Positions 51,039 to 61,069 of a stretch of DNA of 64,000 nucleotides are shown here, piece by piece. Numbering within the stretch: position 1 is the stretch's first letter; every line of letters begins with the position of its first letter. The stretch covers positions 1 to 64,000 of the forward strand of contig NZ_QVMV01000006.1 in the NCBI RefSeq assembly GCF_003417465.1, in the 5' to 3' direction. Under the pieces are notes generated by a model. The model saw only the letters and a list, made by a program, of their open reading frames with translations. It ran no database searches and had not been told where the DNA came from. The DNA comes from Wenzhouxiangella sp. 15190 (GTDB lineage: Bacteria > Pseudomonadota > Gammaproteobacteria > Xanthomonadales > Wenzhouxiangellaceae). Position numbers and translations under genes: made by a program.

Positions 51039-53867
51039 ATGGCCAACAATGCTGTTCGATGGATCGCACCCGTTCTGCTGGGTGCACTCATGTTGCTGTT
51101 TCCTGCCGATGGCTTGCGGGCGCTCGGGCTCGGGGAGGCCCGCGTCGATTCCTGGCTGGGCCAGCCGCTCGATATCTCCATTCGCCTGCTCGACGTCGAG
51201 TCCGAAGCGGTCGAATCGGTCAGCGTGGCGCCGGCGTCGCTCGAGGACTACGAACGCCTGGGCGTGCCGAGCGATTCGCTGGGACTGGGGCTCGAGGTAA
51301 CGGTCGATCGCAGTACCGATCCGGCCACCGTCCGGGTCCGCTCGAAGCAGCCGGTCGACGATCCCGTCGTCCAGATTCTCATCGATGCGCGCTGGTCCAG
51401 CGGTCGCGTACTGCGTGAATACACCCTTTTCCTGGATCCGCCGGTCAGGGATTCCGCTGCACCGGTGCGCGATGTCAGTCAGCCGGCCGCCGAGTCCGCC
51501 TCCGAACCCGCGTCCGAAACGGAGCCGGCGCCCGCTGAGCGCCAGGAACGTGAGGCAGCCCAGCGGGCCGACGAGCCGGCGACGCAGCCGTCGTCCAGGC
51601 CCTCGCAGCCGGCGGACGATTCAGCCGCGACAGCGCCGCGCGCCGGCGACACCGTACGAGTTTCCCGGGGCGATACCTTGTGGCGTATCGCCCAGGATTG
51701 GCGCAGCGACCGCTCGCTGAGCATGGACCAGGTCATGCTGGCCATCTTCAATCGCAACCGGGGCGCTTTCCTCGGCGAGAACATCAACCGGCTGCGCAGC
51801 GATGCGCTGCTGGACATGCCGGGCACGGACGAGGTGCGGGCAGTGGACCGCGCCGAGGCCGAACAGCGTGTGCGCGAGCACATGCGGTCGTGGCAGCCGC
51901 AAGTGGCCGAGGATGTCCCCGTCGTATCGGATGCGGCCACGCCGGAAACACCGGAGCCACCTGCAGAGGCTGATCAGGAAGCTGTTGCCCAGGAAGAACA
52001 GGGAGCTGCCCAGGAAGAAGAAGCTGGCCCGGAAGACGGGGCGGCCGAGACAGCCGAGAGCGAAGAGGACTACCGGCTCGATGTCGTCCCGCCTGAAGAC
52101 GACCAGTATTCGGAAACGTCGGCGGTATCCGAAAGCGAGGTTCAGCGTGTGAGCCAGCAGCTGGCCGAGGTTGAAGAGGAGATCGCCGCCAGCGGTGTCG
52201 AGAACGAGCGCTTCGAAGAGCATGTCGCCGAAGTGCGGGACGCCCTCGACCAGCGCGATATGGCCGGTGTGGCCGTGGCCGAGGAATCTCTGGCTGAACT
52301 CGAGGACCGACTGCGCGAAGCCCGTGAGACTCGGGCGGAACAGGACGAGCTTGCCCAGGCCGACGATGGTGGGGAATCCACGGACGGTGATGCGGGCGAC
52401 GAGGTCACCGAGTACATGAGCGAACTTGAAGAAGAGTTCGGGGTGGAGGACGGCGAAGAAGCCGCTTCCGAAAGCGAGGAAATGGCAGCGGTGGATGAGG
52501 CCGGCACCGGGGAAGCAGGCGAATCCGATGGTGGCGATACCCGGACCGAAGACGAAAGCGAGGCGATGGCTGCCGCCGACGATTCGGCGGGTGATGAATC
52601 CGGCCAGGCGGAAGAAGCAGAGGATTCCATGCCGGTTACGCGCAGTTCCGATGGCACGTCCGGCTGGCTGTGGCCCGCCGTTGGCCTGCTGGTGCTGGTG
52701 ATCGTCGTCGTGGCCGCCTTGTTGTGGCTGCGCCGTCGCCGCGAGGGGTCTGAAACGGGCGAGGTCGCTTCGACCGCCGGCGATGCCGTCGCATCGGCCC
52801 GCGCTTCGGTGGCCCGGAAGCCGGGTGACCTGGCCGCGCACCTGGCACTGCTGAAACTGCTGGCCGACCGGGGACGCGAGCAGGAATTCACCGACGCCTT
52901 CGACCAGATGTATCAGCATGTCGAAGACGAGTCCGCACCGGAATGGCAGGAGGCGCTGTCGCTGGCGTCGGCGCATGTTCCCGACCATCCGTTACTTACG
53001 CCGCATGAAGCGCCGGAAGAGGATGACTTCGACCGGCGGGCTGACGAAATGCTCGGCATGCTCGACATGGACGAATCCGATGCCGAATCCGAAGACGCTG
53101 CAGACACCCAACAGCGCGAGTTCGGCGATACCGGCGACGAGGCGTTCGATCTCGGCCTGGAGGAAGAAACGCGTGAACCGGCGCCTTCCGGGACCGAAGG
53201 CGACGCCGGTGAAGCCGACCAGGAAGAGACATTCGATGAAGACATGGACCTTGCCGTGCTATCCGACCGTCTCGACGATCAGAACAGTGATGCCGGGTCA
53301 GTCACCTCGGTCCCTCAGGACACGGGAGAGACCGATTTCGGCACGTTCGAGGAATCTGACGAGGAGGCCGCCTCGACCGAAGAAGCCGCAGACGAGCATT
53401 CCGAAGCCCCGGTCGATCTCGAGGATGAAAAGGCAACGGGCCCCGACCTGGACTTCACCCCGGCGCGTGAACAGGAAGCCGAGGAAGTTCTGGGCGAAGC
53501 CGGTGCGCGTGAAGACGAGGATCTCGATCTCGAGTTGAGCTCGGATGTCGAGGACTTCGATTCCACGGCCCCCGACGAAGGGCTCGATTTCGACCTCGGC
53601 GAATCCGATGAGACCGGGGCTGAGACATCCGAACCGGAGGAAGTGCCCGGCGCGGGTGAGTCGGCGGATTCGGCCGAGGAAGAATCAACGGAACAGGCAG
53701 GCGGCTCACTCAGCGACGAAGATGCCGACGTCAAGCTCGATCTCGCCCGCGCCTACATCTCGGTCGACCTGGCCGATTCGGCGCGGCCGGTTCTCGAGGA
53801 AGTGATCAGCGACGGCAGCGAATCCAAGCGCGAGGAAGCCAGAAAGCTGCTCGACGATCTCGATTAG
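51039..53867 (+). CDS. fimV: FimV-family polar hub protein
   Basis: This 942-aa protein has a signal/anchor at about 5-28, an N-terminal periplasmic FimV domain (about 30-135), a LysM peptidoglycan-binding motif at 203-262, a very acidic linker, one transmembrane helix at about 543-566 and a cytoplasmic Glu/Asp-rich part. The last 45 residues form the conserved FimV C-terminal TPR-like motif (DADVKLDLARAYISV). In Pseudomonas FimV organises polar type IV pili and cAMP signalling. It is followed by truA, the usual order. Confidence 0.92.
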   Translation: MANNAVRWIAPVLLGALMLLFPADGLRALGLGEARVDSWLGQPLDISIRLLDVESEAVESVSVAPASLEDYERLGVPSDSLGLGLEVTVDRSTDPATVRVRSKQPVDDPVVQILIDARWSSGRVLREYTLFLDPPVRDSAAPVRDVSQPAAESASEPASETEPAPAERQEREAAQRADEPATQPSSRPSQPADDSAATAPRAGDTVRVSRGDTLWRIAQDWRSDRSLSMDQVMLAIFNRNRGAFLGENINRLRSDALLDMPGTDEVRAVDRAEAEQRVREHMRSWQPQVAEDVPVVSDAATPETPEPPAEADQEAVAQEEQGAAQEEEAGPEDGAAETAESEEDYRLDVVPPEDDQYSETSAVSESEVQRVSQQLAEVEEEIAASGVENERFEEHVAEVRDALDQRDMAGVAVAEESLAELEDRLREARETRAEQDELAQADDGGESTDGDAGDEVTEYMSELEEEFGVEDGEEAASESEEMAAVDEAGTGEAGESDGGDTRTEDESEAMAAADDSAGDESGQAEEAEDSMPVTRSSDGTSGWLWPAVGLLVLVIVVVAALLWLRRRREGSETGEVASTAGDAVASARASVARKPGDLAAHLALLKLLADRGREQEFTDAFDQMYQHVEDESAPEWQEALSLASAHVPDHPLLTPHEAPEEDDFDRRADEMLGMLDMDESDAESEDAADTQQREFGDTGDEAFDLGLEEETREPAPSGTEGDAGEADQEETFDEDMDLAVLSDRLDDQNSDAGSVTSVPQDTGETDFGTFEESDEEAASTEEAADEHSEAPVDLEDEKATGPDLDFTPAREQEAEEVLGEAGAREDEDLDLELSSDVEDFDSTAPDEGLDFDLGESDETGAETSEPEEVPGAGESADSAEEESTEQAGGSLSDEDADVKLDLARAYISVDLADSARPVLEEVISDGSESKREEARKLLDDLD

Positions 53868-53880
53868 GCCGGATGCCCGA

Positions 53881-54672
53881 ATGCGACTGGCCGCCGGCAT
53901 CGAGTACGACGGCAGCGGTTTCTACGGCTGGCAGCGACAGCGCCAGTCGCCGACCGTCCAGGCCTGCCTCGAATCAGCCCTGAGCCGGGTGGCCGACCAT
54001 CCGGTGACCATCCATTGCGCCGGTCGCACCGACACCGGGGTGCATGCCCACTGCCAGGTGGCCCACTTCGACGCGCAGGCCGAGCGCCAGGAGCGCGCCT
54101 GGGTACTCGGCGCCAACACGCATTTGCATCCCGGTATTTCGGTACTGTGGGTGCGCCCGGTCGACGAGGCTTTCCACGCACGCTTTTCGGCCACGCGCCG
54201 GCGCTATCGTTACCGCATGCTCAATCGCTGGGTGCGTCCCGCTATCGATCGGGGGCGGGTCGCCTGGATTCGCCAGCCGCTTGACGCTGAACGCATGCAC
54301 GAAGCCGCTCAGGCCCTGCTCGGCGAGCATGATTTCTCCAGTTTCCGGGCGGTGGGCTGCCAGGCCAGGTCGCCGGTACGCGAGATCCATCATGTGTCGG
54401 TGACTCGTCAAGGCAGTGAAGTCGTCATTGACATCGAGGCCAATGCCTTCGTCTACCATATGGTCAGAAATATCGCGGGAACCCTGATTCCGGTCGGCAA
54501 GGGCGAGCAGCCCGTATCCTGGCCGGGCGCGGTGTTGACCGCGGCCGATCGCACCGTGGCCGGGCCGACGGCACCGGCAGACGGGCTTTACTTCGTGGCG
54601 CCGACCTACCCGGATCACCCGCAGCTGCCGGTCGGGCGGGAAGTCGACTTTCCAGCGCGGGATGATCAATAG
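53881..54672 (+). CDS. truA: tRNA pseudouridine(38-40) synthase TruA
   Basis: This 263-aa enzyme modifies U38-U40 in the anticodon stem of tRNAs. The catalytic Asp51 lies in CAGRTDTGVHA, and the second half contains EIHHVSVTRQG and YHMVRNIAGTLI. Length fits the family. It starts 13 bp after fimV and its 3' end precedes trpF by 19 bp. The same fimV-truA-trpF order is seen in Pseudomonas and Xanthomonas. Confidence 0.95.
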   Translation: MRLAAGIEYDGSGFYGWQRQRQSPTVQACLESALSRVADHPVTIHCAGRTDTGVHAHCQVAHFDAQAERQERAWVLGANTHLHPGISVLWVRPVDEAFHARFSATRRRYRYRMLNRWVRPAIDRGRVAWIRQPLDAERMHEAAQALLGEHDFSSFRAVGCQARSPVREIHHVSVTRQGSEVVIDIEANAFVYHMVRNIAGTLIPVGKGEQPVSWPGAVLTAADRTVAGPTAPADGLYFVAPTYPDHPQLPVGREVDFPARDDQ

Positions 54673-54691
54673 GCCATCGGGCATCAAGACC

Positions 54692-55297
54692 ATGATTCGC
54701 ATCAAGATTTGCGGCATCACCCGTATCGAGGACGCGCTGTCGGCGGCAACGGCCGGCGCCGATGCCATCGGCCTGGTCTTTGCCGAGAAGAGTCCGCGAC
54801 TGGTCGACATCGAGCAGGCGGTTACCGTGTGCCGGGCGCTTCCGCCTTTCGTCAGCCGGGTCGGTCTGTTCATGGATGCGACGGCTGAAACGGTGGCAGA
54901 GACGCTCGAGCAGGTGCCGCTGGACTGGCTGCAGTTCCACGGACGCGAGGATCAGGACTTCTGCCGGCAGTTCGGCCGGCCGTGGATGAAAGCCCTGGCC
55001 ATGGGCGGTGAGCGACCCGAGGACCCAACGGACTATGAACGGGCCGACGCCCTGTTGCTCGACGCGCACGCACCGGGAAAGGCCGGCGGCGGCGGCGAGG
55101 TTTTCGACTGGGCCCGGGTGCCGCGGCTTGATCGCCCCTGGGTGCTGGCCGGCGGCCTGAATCCCGTAAATGTAGCCGAGGCCTGCAGGCTTCTGCAGCC
55201 CGATGCGGTGGATGTTTCAAGCGGTGTGGAAGTCCGCCCCGGGGTGAAGAGTGATAAGCTGATTCATGACTTTATCAAGGCGGTGAAAGATGGCTGA
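54692..55297 (+). CDS. trpF: Phosphoribosylanthranilate isomerase
   Basis: This 201-aa TIM-barrel enzyme performs the third step of tryptophan synthesis. It begins [15 protein letters not shown], with the catalytic Cys at residue 7. The phosphate-binding [11 protein letters not shown] and [14 protein letters not shown] motifs are near the C terminus. ATG 54692 was chosen over an in-frame upstream Met that overlaps truA. It overlaps trpB by 8 bp. No trpE/G/D/C genes are in the window, so the pathway is split. Confidence 0.94.
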   Translation: MIRIKICGITRIEDALSAATAGADAIGLVFAEKSPRLVDIEQAVTVCRALPPFVSRVGLFMDATAETVAETLEQVPLDWLQFHGREDQDFCRQFGRPWMKALAMGGERPEDPTDYERADALLLDAHAPGKAGGGGEVFDWARVPRLDRPWVLAGGLNPVNVAEACRLLQPDAVDVSSGVEVRPGVKSDKLIHDFIKAVKDG

Positions 55298-56513
55298 AAC
55301 AGCCGAAAAGACAGCGATTCCGACCCAGTTGCCCGACGCCGGCGGTCATTTCGGCGTATTCGGCGGACGCTTCGTCTCCGAGACCCTGATGGCCGCGCTC
55401 GAGGAACTGGAAGCCGCCTGGCGCAAGTACCTGGCCGACGACGCGTTCGTCGCGAGACTCGACTCCGACCTGGCGCACTTCGTCGGCCGTCCCTCGCCGC
55501 TTTATCTGGCCGAGAACCTGACCCGCAAGGTGGGCGGGGCGCAGATCGTGCTCAAGCGCGAAGATCTCAATCACACCGGCGCACACAAGATCAACAACAC
55601 CGTCGGCCAGGCCCTGCTGGCCCAGGCCATGGGCAAGCAGCGCGTGATCGCCGAAACCGGCGCCGGCCAGCATGGCGTGGCCACGGCGACCGTGGCAGCC
55701 CGGCTGGGCATGAAGTGCGTGGTCTACATGGGATCCGAAGACGTCAGGCGCCAGTCGGTCAACGTTTTCCGCATGAAGCTGCTCGGTGCCGAAGTCATCA
55801 GCGTCGAGGCCGGCTCGAAAACCCTCAAGGACGCCCTCAACGAGGCCATGCGCGACTGGGTCACCAACGTCGACGACACTTTCTACGTGCTGGGTACGGT
55901 CGCCGGCCCGCATCCCTATCCGGCCATGGTGCGCGACTTCAATGCCGTCGTCGGGCGCGAGGCGCGCCAACAGGTACAGGAAGAATACGGTCGGCTGCCG
56001 AACGCCCTGGTCGCCTGCGTCGGCGGCGGCTCCAACGCCATCGGCCTGTTCCATCCCTTCATCGGGGATGACGAGGTGGCCATGTACGGAGTCGAGGCCG
56101 CCGGTCACGGACTGTCCGGCCATGAGCATGCCGCCAGCCTGTGCGCCGGACGCATCGGTGTTCTGCACGGCTCGCGCACCTACCTGCTCGACGACGACGC
56201 CGGGCAGATCATCGACACGCATTCGGTCTCCGCCGGACTCGATTATCCGGGCGTCGGTCCCGAGCACGCCTGGCTGAAGGATTCCGGGCGGGCGGCGTAT
56301 GTCGGCATCGACGACGAGGAGGCGCTGGCCGCCTTTCATGAGCTGACCCGCTCGGAGGGCATCATGCCGGCACTGGAGTCCGCCCATGCCGTCGCCTACG
56401 GCATGAAGCTCGCGGCCGGACGCAGCAAGGACGAAATCGTCCTGGTCAATCTCTCCGGCCGGGGTGACAAGGACATCAACACCGTGGCAGAACTGGAAGG
56501 AATGACGCTTTGA
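55290..56513 (+). CDS. trpB: Tryptophan synthase beta chain
   Basis: This 407-aa PLP enzyme joins indole and serine to tryptophan. The Schiff-base Lys100 lies in HTGAHKINN, and [13 protein letters not shown] near 250 binds the PLP phosphate. The N-terminal [16 protein letters not shown] is typical of TrpB1. It overlaps trpF at the start and trpA at the end by 4 bp, matching the coupled alpha-beta complex. Confidence 0.96.
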   Translation: MAETAEKTAIPTQLPDAGGHFGVFGGRFVSETLMAALEELEAAWRKYLADDAFVARLDSDLAHFVGRPSPLYLAENLTRKVGGAQIVLKREDLNHTGAHKINNTVGQALLAQAMGKQRVIAETGAGQHGVATATVAARLGMKCVVYMGSEDVRRQSVNVFRMKLLGAEVISVEAGSKTLKDALNEAMRDWVTNVDDTFYVLGTVAGPHPYPAMVRDFNAVVGREARQQVQEEYGRLPNALVACVGGGSNAIGLFHPFIGDDEVAMYGVEAAGHGLSGHEHAASLCAGRIGVLHGSRTYLLDDDAGQIIDTHSVSAGLDYPGVGPEHAWLKDSGRAAYVGIDDEEALAAFHELTRSEGIMPALESAHAVAYGMKLAAGRSKDEIVLVNLSGRGDKDINTVAELEGMTL

Positions 56514-57343
56514 ACCGTATCGACGCGCGATTCGGAGACCTCAGGCGGCGTGGCCGCTGCGCCCTGATTCCCTACGTGACAGCCGGCTACCCCGGCCCGG
56601 ATGCGACCGTCCCGGTGATGCACGCCGCCGTCGAGGCAGGCGCCGACCTGCTCGAGGTCGGCATGCCGTTTTCCGATGTCATGGCCGACGGCCCGGTCAT
56701 CCAGGAGGCCTGCGCTAGGGCGCTCGAGCAGGGCACCGGACTGCAGGAAGTGCTGGCGATGGTCGCCGAATTTCGCCGCAGCGACGCCGCCACACCGGTC
56801 GTCCTGATGGGCTATGCCAACCCGATCGAGCGTCGCGGCGTGGCGCGCTTCTGCGAGGAAGCCGCTGCCGCCGGTGTCGACGGCCTGCTGATCGTCGACG
56901 TGCCGGCCGACGAAGCCGCGGAAATGCGTGCCGAGCTGGCCCGTCACGATCTGCACCAGATTTTCCTGGTCGCACCGACCACCACCGATGCGCGCTTGAA
57001 GCGGGCGGCCGCACTGGCCGGCGGATTCCTCTATTACGTCTCGATCAAGGGCGTGACCGGAGCGTCTACCCTCGACACCGCCTCTCTGGCGCCGGCGGTT
57101 GAACGAATTCGCAACGCCGCCGGTGTACCCATTGCCGTCGGCTTCGGCATCAGGACGCCGGAACACGCGGCGACCGCGGCCGAGAGCGCCGATGCCGTGG
57201 TCATTGGATCGGCCCTGGTCGAGCGCCTGGGCAAGACGGACTCTCCCGCGGCTGCCGTGGATGCGGCGCGTGAATACCTTGCTCCCGTTCGCGAGGCCAT
57301 GGACAATAACGCCTCTTCCAAACGCGACGCGGTGAGCGCCTGA
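56510..57343 (+). CDS. trpA: Tryptophan synthase alpha chain
   Basis: This 277-aa TIM-barrel subunit cleaves indole-3-glycerol phosphate and passes indole to TrpB. Catalytic Glu49 and Asp60 are present ([16 protein letters not shown]), and the phosphate site is [11 protein letters not shown] near 215. The start is an unusual TTG at 56510 that overlaps the trpB stop (TTGA). It has a strong GGAAGGA site at 56495-56501, inside trpB, so initiation is probably coupled to trpB termination. Confidence 0.94.
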   Translation: MNRIDARFGDLRRRGRCALIPYVTAGYPGPDATVPVMHAAVEAGADLLEVGMPFSDVMADGPVIQEACARALEQGTGLQEVLAMVAEFRRSDAATPVVLMGYANPIERRGVARFCEEAAAAGVDGLLIVDVPADEAAEMRAELARHDLHQIFLVAPTTTDARLKRAAALAGGFLYYVSIKGVTGASTLDTASLAPAVERIRNAAGVPIAVGFGIRTPEHAATAAESADAVVIGSALVERLGKTDSPAAAVDAAREYLAPVREAMDNNASSKRDAVSA

Positions 57344-57344
57344 A

Positions 57345-58244
57345 ATGAGCTGGTTCCAGAAATTGATGCCCGGTCGGATCCGTACCGAAGGTTCAAAGAG
57401 TCGCAAGGTGCCCGACGGGCTCTGGACAAAGTGCAAGGCCTGCGAAGCAGTGCTGTATCGGCCCGAGCTGGAACGCAATATCAACGTCTGCCCGAAGTGC
57501 GACCACCACATGGCCCTGTCCGGTCGGGCGCGCCTGGATGCTTTCCTTGACGAGGGCGAGCACATCGAAATCGGCGCGGATCTGGCGCCGGTGGACATAC
57601 TGAAATTCAAGGACACCAAGAAGTATCGCGACCGTCTGGCGGCCAGCCAGAAGGCCACCGGTGAGAAGGACGCGCTCGTGGCCTTGCGCGGCAAACTGCT
57701 GGAACTGGAGCTGGTGGCCTGCGCATTCGACTTCCGCTTCATGGGTGGCTCGATGGGTTCGGTCGTCGGCGAACGCTTCGCCCTGGCCGCGCAGGATTGC
57801 CTGGAGCGTGAATTGCCGCTGGTCTGTTTCGCCGCCTCCGGCGGCGCCCGCATGCAGGAGGGCCTGTTCTCGCTGATGCAGATGGCCAAGACCTCGGCAG
57901 CGCTGGCGCGCATGGCCGAAGAAGGCCTGCCCTATATCGTGGTGCTGACCCATCCGACCACCGGTGGTGTGTCGGCCAGCCTGGGCATGCTCGGCGACAT
58001 CAATCTCGCCGAACCCAACGCCCTGATCGGTTTTGCCGGCCCCCGCGTGATCGAACAGACCGTGCGCGAGAAGTTGCCGGAGGGTTTCCAACGCTCGGAG
58101 TTCCTGCTCGACAAGGGCGCCATCGACCAGATCGTCGATCGACGCGAGCTGCGCCAGCGCATTCACGGCCTGCTGACCATGCTGATGGCACCGCGTCGGG
58201 ACGAAGAGACTCGCGAAGGCGAACTGGTCGACGAGGATCGGTAA
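57345..58244 (+). CDS. accD: Acetyl-CoA carboxylase carboxyltransferase beta subunit
   Basis: This 299-aa subunit transfers the carboxyl group from biotin to acetyl-CoA together with AccA. An N-terminal zinc ribbon has CKAC and CPKC pairs near residues 28-50. The crotonase-fold body has [14 protein letters not shown] near 128 and [10 protein letters not shown] near 163. It starts 1 bp after trpA. The order trpA-accD-folC is common in gammaproteobacteria. Confidence 0.95.
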   Translation: MSWFQKLMPGRIRTEGSKSRKVPDGLWTKCKACEAVLYRPELERNINVCPKCDHHMALSGRARLDAFLDEGEHIEIGADLAPVDILKFKDTKKYRDRLAASQKATGEKDALVALRGKLLELELVACAFDFRFMGGSMGSVVGERFALAAQDCLERELPLVCFAASGGARMQEGLFSLMQMAKTSAALARMAEEGLPYIVVLTHPTTGGVSASLGMLGDINLAEPNALIGFAGPRVIEQTVREKLPEGFQRSEFLLDKGAIDQIVDRRELRQRIHGLLTMLMAPRRDEETREGELVDEDR

Positions 58245-58266
58245 CCGACAGCCCCGCCGGCCTGAC

Positions 58267-59541
58267 TTGAACACGTCTTCCAACCCGAACCTGACAGACT
58301 GGCTCGACCGGCTTGAGCGGCGCGCACCGGCCTCGCGGATCGAGCTGGGACTCGAGCGCGTGCAAGCGGTCTGGCGGCGTATGGATGCCGAACTGTCGAT
58401 GCCGGTGATCACTGTGGCGGGCACCAACGGCAAGGGCTCGGTGGTGGCCATGCTCGAATCCATGCTGATCGCCGGCGGTTACCGCCCGATGGCCTACACC
58501 TCGCCGCATATCCTGCGGTTCGCCGAGCGCATGCGCATTGCCGGTCGGGAAGCCGAAGAGACGGACATCGTCGATGCGCTGGAGCATGTCGAACGGGCGC
58601 GAGCCGACATCGCCCTGACGTATTTCGAACAGACCACCCTGGCCGCGTTCCGGCTGGCCGCGCGGGCCGGCGTCGACGCTATCGTACTGGAGGTCGGCCT
58701 GGGTGGCCGGCTCGACGCCGTCAACGTGGTCGATGCCGACGTGGTCGTCATTACGTCCATTGATATCGACCATGCCGAATTTCTCGGCGACACGCGTGAG
58801 CGAATCGCGTGCGAGAAGGCGGGCGTGGCCCGCGCTGGCCGCCCCGTGATCGTCGGTGAGCCCGATCCACCTGCCAGTCTCAATGAGGCGCTCGAATCGA
58901 TCGGTGCGTGCGTGATTCGCGCCGGCGAATGCCTGGGTCCTGCGGGTGCAGTGGATGCCTTGCGAATCGTTCACGGTGATTTCAGTCTCGAGCTGCCCCG
59001 GCCGCCCCTGCTCGGGGATTGGCAACGTGGCAACGCGGCCTGCGCGGTGATTGCCTTGATCGAGCTGGCCGACCGTTTGCCGGTCACCGAGGCGCAGATG
59101 GCCGCCGGGTTGCGCGACGTCCGGTTGCCGGGACGCTTTCAGATCGTCAGGCGCAATCCCGAGGTGATCCTGGACGTGGCCCACAACCCGGCCGCGGCCG
59201 CCGCGCTGGCTTCCGCCCTGGGTCGGGCACAGACAAACAGCATCGCGGTCTTCAGCGCGCTGGCCGGCAAGGATGTTGCCGGCATTGGCCGAGCGCTGGA
59301 CGCCTGTTTCACGCGCTGGCTGGTGGCACCGCTGGACGGCGACCGGGCACAACCGGCCGGGGACATTGCGGCCGAACTCGAAGATGCGCCTGTTTCCGGT
59401 ACCGTGGAAACGGTAGAATCCGTACCTGCCGCGCTGCAACAAGCGCTGGCCGATAGCGGACCCGCCGATCGCGTGGTGGTGTTCGGCTCGTTCCTGACCG
59501 TGGCCGAGGCCTGGATCGAACTCTCACCGAAGGCGCACTGA
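58267..59541 (+). CDS. folC: Folylpolyglutamate / dihydrofolate synthase
   Basis: This 424-aa Mur-ligase-family enzyme adds glutamate to folates. The ATP loop GTNGKGS is at 52-58, YTSPHILRFAERMRI is near 80, LEVGLGGRLDAVNV near 140 and LDVAHNPAAA near 300. The best start is a TTG at 58267 with no good ribosome site. Later Met codons would cut the fold, so a non-ATG start is needed. It ends 4 bp before the SPOR-protein gene. Confidence 0.92.
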   Translation: MNTSSNPNLTDWLDRLERRAPASRIELGLERVQAVWRRMDAELSMPVITVAGTNGKGSVVAMLESMLIAGGYRPMAYTSPHILRFAERMRIAGREAEETDIVDALEHVERARADIALTYFEQTTLAAFRLAARAGVDAIVLEVGLGGRLDAVNVVDADVVVITSIDIDHAEFLGDTRERIACEKAGVARAGRPVIVGEPDPPASLNEALESIGACVIRAGECLGPAGAVDALRIVHGDFSLELPRPPLLGDWQRGNAACAVIALIELADRLPVTEAQMAAGLRDVRLPGRFQIVRRNPEVILDVAHNPAAAAALASALGRAQTNSIAVFSALAGKDVAGIGRALDACFTRWLVAPLDGDRAQPAGDIAAELEDAPVSGTVETVESVPAALQQALADSGPADRVVVFGSFLTVAEAWIELSPKAH

Positions 59542-59545
59542 ACGT

Positions 59546-60544
59546 ATGGACAAGGTTCTCAAGCAGCGGCTGGTTGGCGCCAGCATCCTGATTGCCCTGG
59601 CGGTGATCTTCCTCCCCATGCTGTTCGACAACGGCGATGGCGCCGACGTCGAAGAGCGTGAACTGGCCCTGGACCTGCCCGAGCGCGATGCCGGTGATCG
59701 CCGGGTGCGGCGGCTGGCACTGGATCCCGACCAGGCGCGGCAGCCGCCGGGCGAAAGCGAGGCCGAACCGCCGCCGTCCGAGCCCCGGACCGAGACGCCG
59801 CGTCCGGTCGAGGAGGCGTCCCGGCCTGAACCCGTTGAACGGGAGCAGGGCGCAACGGGCGACGACGAGTCCCCGGAGCCGGAAGCGCCCCGGCCGGCCG
59901 AGTCGGAAGAAGTCGAAGAAGTCGAGCCGCTGCCGGAGCCCGAGGCGCAATCCGCTGAAGGAGATGACGGGCAGCAAACGACGCCGGCCGAGACCGAGCC
60001 GGTGCGTGAAGAACCGGACGAGTCCGAAACGGTGCCATCCTCTTCGACCGACGGGGGTTGGGCCGTTCAGGTGGCCGTTTTCAGTAATCGCGAGACGGCC
60101 AATTCGATCCGCCAGCGCCTGGAGGATCTCGGGCACCGAGCCTTCATGGACGTACTCATCCGGGACCAGGCCGAGCTGTTCCGGCTACGAACCGGACCCT
60201 ACCAGGACGAAGCAACGGCCGAACAGGCGCGCGGCCAGATTGCCGCCACCGTGGCAGGCGTCGATCCGGTCACGCGTGAATTGTCGAACGAAGCCGCGGC
60301 CGCCGATCGGCAGGGTCTGTCGGTCCAGGTCGGTTCCTTTGCCAGCCGCAACAATGCCGAGCGGCTGGTCGGGCAGTTGAGCGATGCGGGCTTCGACGCG
60401 TTCATGTTCGGCGAGGATTCCGGGGGGCGAACCATCTGGCGGGTGCGGGTCGGAACCCATGACGAGCGCGCCGACGCCGAGCGCCTGCTCGAGAAATTGC
60501 GCGAAGAACAGGGCCTTGAAGGAATCGTGGTTTCCCATCCATGA
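59546..60544 (+). CDS. dedD: DedD-like protein with two SPOR domains
   Basis: This 332-aa inner-membrane protein has an N-terminal helix at about 10-28, a long acidic Pro/Glu-rich linker (about 30-165) and two tandem SPOR domains. The first starts GGWAVQVAVFSNRETAN near 170 and the second GLSVQVGSFASRNNAER near 255. SPOR domains bind denuded peptidoglycan at the division site. DedD proteins commonly have one SPOR domain. It overlaps cvpA by 4 bp (ATGA). Confidence 0.9.
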   Translation: MDKVLKQRLVGASILIALAVIFLPMLFDNGDGADVEERELALDLPERDAGDRRVRRLALDPDQARQPPGESEAEPPPSEPRTETPRPVEEASRPEPVEREQGATGDDESPEPEAPRPAESEEVEEVEPLPEPEAQSAEGDDGQQTTPAETEPVREEPDESETVPSSSTDGGWAVQVAVFSNRETANSIRQRLEDLGHRAFMDVLIRDQAELFRLRTGPYQDEATAEQARGQIAATVAGVDPVTRELSNEAAAADRQGLSVQVGSFASRNNAERLVGQLSDAGFDAFMFGEDSGGRTIWRVRVGTHDERADAERLLEKLREEQGLEGIVVSHP

Positions 60545-61068
60545 ACTGGGCGGATTACGCCATTATCGGCATTATCCTGCTGTCGATGGTGGTCAGCCTG
60601 TTTCGCGGTTTCATGCGGGAGGTGTTCTCCCTGCTGGTGTGGATCGCGGCGGTGTACGCGGCGCTGCAGGCGGCCGGCCCGCTGGCGGTGCAACTCGAAG
60701 GCGTGATCGAGGTCCCCTCGGTACGCGTGATCATCGCCTTCGTCGGTATATTCCTGGTCGTGTTGGCCATCGGCGGATTGATCAACTACCTGCTGGGAAA
60801 ACTCGTCGACAGCACCGGACTGAGCGGGACCGATCGCATGTTCGGCGCCCTGTTCGGCGCGCTTCGTGGCCTCGCCATCGTGCTGGTGGCGGTGATCATC
60901 GCCGGATTCACGCCGTTCGTGGCCGACCCCTGGTGGCAGCAATCGACGCTGTTGCCCGAGATGGAGCGAATGGCGACCTGGCTGGTCGGTTTCTTCCCCG
61001 AGTCCATCCAGGAATATCTGCCCGACAAAGTCGTTACCGAACAAGTCACTACGGAGGCTGACGCCTGA
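60541..61068 (+). CDS. cvpA: Colicin V production protein CvpA
   Basis: This 175-aa inner-membrane protein has four predicted helices, with the conserved MNWADYAIIGIILLSMVVSL start and FRGFMREVFSLLVWIAA. CvpA is required for colicin V export and for envelope homeostasis in E. coli. Its fixed position before purF is a conserved gammaproteobacterial operon. Its start overlaps dedD, and purF starts 1 bp after its stop. Confidence 0.93.
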   Translation: MNWADYAIIGIILLSMVVSLFRGFMREVFSLLVWIAAVYAALQAAGPLAVQLEGVIEVPSVRVIIAFVGIFLVVLAIGGLINYLLGKLVDSTGLSGTDRMFGALFGALRGLAIVLVAVIIAGFTPFVADPWWQQSTLLPEMERMATWLVGFFPESIQEYLPDKVVTEQVTTEADA

Positions 61069-61069
61069 C

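Noticed and set aside
54661-54691. Possible trp leader peptide or attenuator before trpF
   Set aside because: Only 19 bp separate truA and trpF, with no Trp codon run and no paired hairpins.
53864-54873. Large antisense frames over truA and trpF
   Set aside because: GC-rich third positions keep the opposite strand open; both sense genes are certain.
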